Source: Eilatimonas milleporae | GTDB lineage: Bacteria > Pseudomonadota > Alphaproteobacteria > Sphingomonadales > Kordiimonadaceae | Length of the DNA: 64,000 nucleotides | Reading direction: 5' to 3' | Assembly: GCF_003688555.1 (NCBI RefSeq) | Contig: NZ_REFR01000011.1 | Location: forward strand, 124,001 to 188,000 | Part shown: one piece after another, positions 63,524-64,000 of the stretch | Numbering within the stretch: the first letter of the stretch is position 1 | Layout of the letters: the number at the start of each line of letters is the position of its first letter | The notes under the pieces: generated by a model | The model's input: the letters and a program-made list of their open reading frames with translations, nothing else | Database searches by the model: none | Told to the model about the DNA's origin: nothing | Translations under genes and position numbers: made by a program

Positions 63524-64000
63524 ATGAAGGACATATTGATCGTGGCGGCCGGCATGGGGACCCGGTTGCGGGGGCAGGGCGCGCTGAAGCCGCTGGTGGA
63601 TCTCTGCGGACGGCCGCTGATCGAACATGCGCTCAGTGCCGCCTTCGCCGCCGGGATTGACCGCGCGACGGTGGTTGTCGGCTACCGCGCCGACAGTCTG
63701 CGCGCCTATCTCCGCGACTTGTCGGCGCGGCGGGGCTGGGCCATCGCGACGGTCGACAATCCCGATTACCGTCAGCCCAACGGCCTGTCGGTGCTCAAGG
63801 CGAAAGGCCGGCTTGCCGGGCCGTTCTGCCTTGCCATGTGCGACCATCTGGTCGAGCCCCGGCTCTATACCCGCCTGATCGCCGCCGCACGCAAGGACGA
63901 CGAAGTGGCGCTGGCGCTCGACCGCCGCCTCGACAATCCGTTTGTCGATCTGGACGATGTCACCCGCGTGTGCACGGGCGGCCGACACATTGTCGATATC
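63524..64000 (+). CDS. Sugar/alcohol-phosphate nucleotidyltransferase, IPCT-like (3' end outside window)
   Basis: The first 159 residues of a nucleotidyltransferase. The N-terminal signature VAAGMGTRLRGQGALKPLVD is the NTP-binding loop and the metal/base site is LAMCDHLVEP. NPDYRQPNGLSVLKAKG and LALDRRLDNPFVDLDDVTRV resemble CTP:inositol-1-phosphate cytidylyltransferases, including bifunctional di-myo-inositol phosphate enzymes, more than sugar-1-P enzymes. A CDP-alcohol phosphatidyltransferase domain or gene would be expected downstream, beyond the window. GGATGATCCGGGA lies before ATG 63524. Confidence 0.75.
   Translation, partial: MKDILIVAAGMGTRLRGQGALKPLVDLCGRPLIEHALSAAFAAGIDRATVVVGYRADSLRAYLRDLSARRGWAIATVDNPDYRQPNGLSVLKAKGRLAGPFCLAMCDHLVEPRLYTRLIAAARKDDEVALALDRRLDNPFVDLDDVTRVCTGGRHIVDI

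Noticed and set aside
1-64000. Search for CRISPR arrays, tRNA or rRNA genes, insertion sequences, integrases and toxin-antitoxin pairs
   Set aside because: None was seen by eye. Short repeats at 39065 and 57003 are too few and too short for CRISPR. A covariance-model tRNA scan would be needed to be certain.

Overview
The window is 64 kb of GC-rich chromosome from a free-living, aerobic, heterotrophic alphaproteobacterium. This rests on gene content and order: an hmuRSTUV haem cluster with hemP and a Fur-type box, a ligase-associated DNA repair cluster, an Entner-Doudoroff operon zwf-pgl-edd-eda, egtB-egtD, DUF3429, and an HSD10/AMACR-type pair. The lineage cannot be fixed further by eye. No rRNA, tRNA, CRISPR array, insertion sequence, integrase or phage gene was seen. 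The region reads as core or stable chromosome.

Layout. (1) 1-5.7 kb: methionine gamma-lyase (cut by the left edge), an MdeB-type 2-oxo acid dehydrogenase E1 and a TonB-dependent receptor, probably one operon for methionine catabolism to methanethiol and propionyl-CoA. (2) 5.8-7.4 kb: a soluble PAS-type chemotaxis receptor. (3) 7.4-13.8 kb, minus strand: hmuR, hemP, hmuS, hmuT, hmuU, hmuV, with a Fur-like box upstream. (4) 14.1-20.6 kb: a DUF2953-like protein, then the four-gene ligase-associated repair set as two divergent pairs, lhr-pdeM on minus and exonuclease-ligase on plus. (5) 20.6-24.5 kb: glycerol kinase, a PPOX/DUF1348/AhpD-like operon and a small TonB-C-like secreted protein. (6) 24.9-29.1 kb: ergothioneine genes egtB-egtD, a divergent LysR regulator and a Tag-type DNA glycosylase. 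(7) 29.2-33.5 kb: an M23 peptidase, a large secreted beta-propeller protein and a DUF3429 membrane protein. (8) 33.5-39.0 kb: a TetR regulator divergent from an RND pump (adaptor and permease, no outer-membrane channel).

(9) 39.2-44.1 kb: zwf-pgl-edd-eda, the complete path from glucose-6-phosphate to pyruvate and glyceraldehyde-3-phosphate. (10) 44.2-50.2 kb: a frameshifted DUF1842-like gene, an MFS transporter, a small four-helix membrane protein coupled to a sodium:solute symporter, and a DNA photolyase. (11) 50.2-57.0 kb: AMACR-like and HSD10-like enzymes, glutathione reductase, and two-subunit 2-oxoacid:ferredoxin oxidoreductase korAB. (12) 57.2-64.0 kb: a GH18-like protein of unknown role, an S66 L,D-carboxypeptidase, then a plus-strand run of an endonuclease/phosphatase-DUF2141 fusion, an MMPL-family exporter and a nucleotidyltransferase resembling inositol-1-phosphate cytidylyltransferases, which runs off the right edge.

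The genes form metabolic and stress modules rather than one system: sulfur amino acid use, haem iron acquisition, sugar and acyl-CoA oxidation, and defence against oxidants and DNA damage (ergothioneine, glutathione reductase, AhpD-like, photolyase, Tag, ligase cluster). The least explained parts are the 59-64 kb lipid-like cluster, the small-subunit/symporter pair, a possible small RNA near 24.8 kb, the frameshifted DUF1842-like gene and several perfect palindromes in promoter regions.
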